Positions 63,901-64,000 of a DNA stretch of 64,000 bases are shown one piece after another. Each line of letters opens with the position of its first letter. Positions within the stretch are counted from its first letter, which is position 1. A program made the translations under genes and the position numbers. The stretch covers positions 1 to 64,000 of the forward strand of contig CAVWJJ010000004.1 in NCBI GenBank assembly GCA_963755395.1. The letters are read 5' to 3'. Source of the DNA: DAHVFK01 sp963755395 (lineage in GTDB: Bacteria > Pseudomonadota > Gammaproteobacteria > Burkholderiales > SG8-39). A model generated the notes under the pieces. That model worked only from the letters and a program-made list of their open reading frames with translations. It made no database searches and was not told the DNA's origin.

Positions 63901-64000
63901 CGCCGCCGCCGAACACCTTGATGTGCTCGCCGCCCCGCTGGCGCAACAGATCGATCATGTAGCGGAAATACTCGATGTGCCCGCCCTGGTAGGACGACAC
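60965..64000 (-). CDS. icmF: Fused isobutyryl-CoA mutase IcmF, N-terminus outside the window
   Basis: Adenosylcobalamin enzyme interconverting isobutyryl-CoA and n-butyryl-CoA, with its own G-protein chaperone. In the window (1011 residues) come first the end of the B12-binding domain ([27 protein letters not shown]), then the MeaI-like GTPase with Walker A [12 protein letters not shown] and [18 protein letters not shown], then the mutase barrel. In the latter, [12 protein letters not shown] has Phe and [11 protein letters not shown] has Gln where methylmalonyl-CoA mutase has Tyr and Arg, the pair that marks ICM. [14 protein letters not shown] and [11 protein letters not shown]-type [23 protein letters not shown] close it. 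The right edge removes the cobalamin His motif. Confidence 0.93.
   Translation of the reverse strand: [1011 protein letters not shown]

Overview
The window reads as a GC-rich betaproteobacterial chromosome, probably Burkholderiales or a close relative. The support is a class I PHA synthase, a LiuR-controlled leucine-degradation operon, a fused isobutyryl-CoA mutase, zapA followed by a 6S RNA of the beta-proteobacterial type, the argS-SPOR-dsbA order and hemE next to priA. No insertion sequence, CRISPR array, tRNA or rRNA was seen. Sixteen gene products continue across reading frames at single-base slips while keeping family length and motifs. These genes are therefore annotated as whole genes with probable indel errors of an error-prone assembly, not as pseudogenes.

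Region 1 (1-17641, minus strand) is one long gene string for surface polysaccharide. It starts with a Sel1-repeat lipoprotein and msbA, then rfbB-A-C-D (dTDP-rhamnose), gmd-fcl (GDP-fucose), the Wzm/Wzt O-antigen exporter, a TylF-type methyltransferase, a second methyltransferase, a GT2-FkbM fusion, a third methyltransferase, an alpha-1,2-fucosyltransferase, a GT2, an epimerase and the start of a GT4. GC content falls to about 50-57 % in the part below about 11.5 kb, as is usual for a variable O-antigen island. Region 2 (17686-22692) holds LPS-core glycosyltransferases and the O-antigen ligase.

Region 3 (22717-35849) is mixed housekeeping. It has a BtuB-type receptor under a cobalamin riboswitch, a zapB-like gene, zapA, 6S RNA, an EVE protein and hemE. 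A hemE-priA spacer with a cluster of DnaA boxes follows. After it come priA, argS, a SPOR protein, dsbA, an SDR and a Fur-boxed cupredoxin/FTR1/outer-membrane-protein iron operon.

Region 4 (35851-49096) is acyl-CoA metabolism. phaC and an MBL hydrolase lie on the minus strand. A MerR regulator (LiuR type) follows, with a perfect 22-bp palindrome at its stop codon, and then the leucine/isovalerate operon: thioesterase, liuA, thiolase, thioesterase, acyl-CoA dehydrogenase, liuB, liuC, liuD, liuE and a DUF1289 gene.

Region 5 (49112-64000) has pal, a crotonase, a thioredoxin-fold isomerase and a transport-activation module: acyl-CoA synthetase, livG-H-M, binding protein, livF and a PaaK-like CoA ligase. 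A Crp/Fnr regulator, a small secreted protein and the fused isobutyryl-CoA mutase (cut by the right edge) complete the window. B12 import in region 3, the B12-dependent mutase in region 5 and the CoA-ester pathways between them suggest a cell that lives on branched-chain and other carboxylic acids and stores carbon as PHA.
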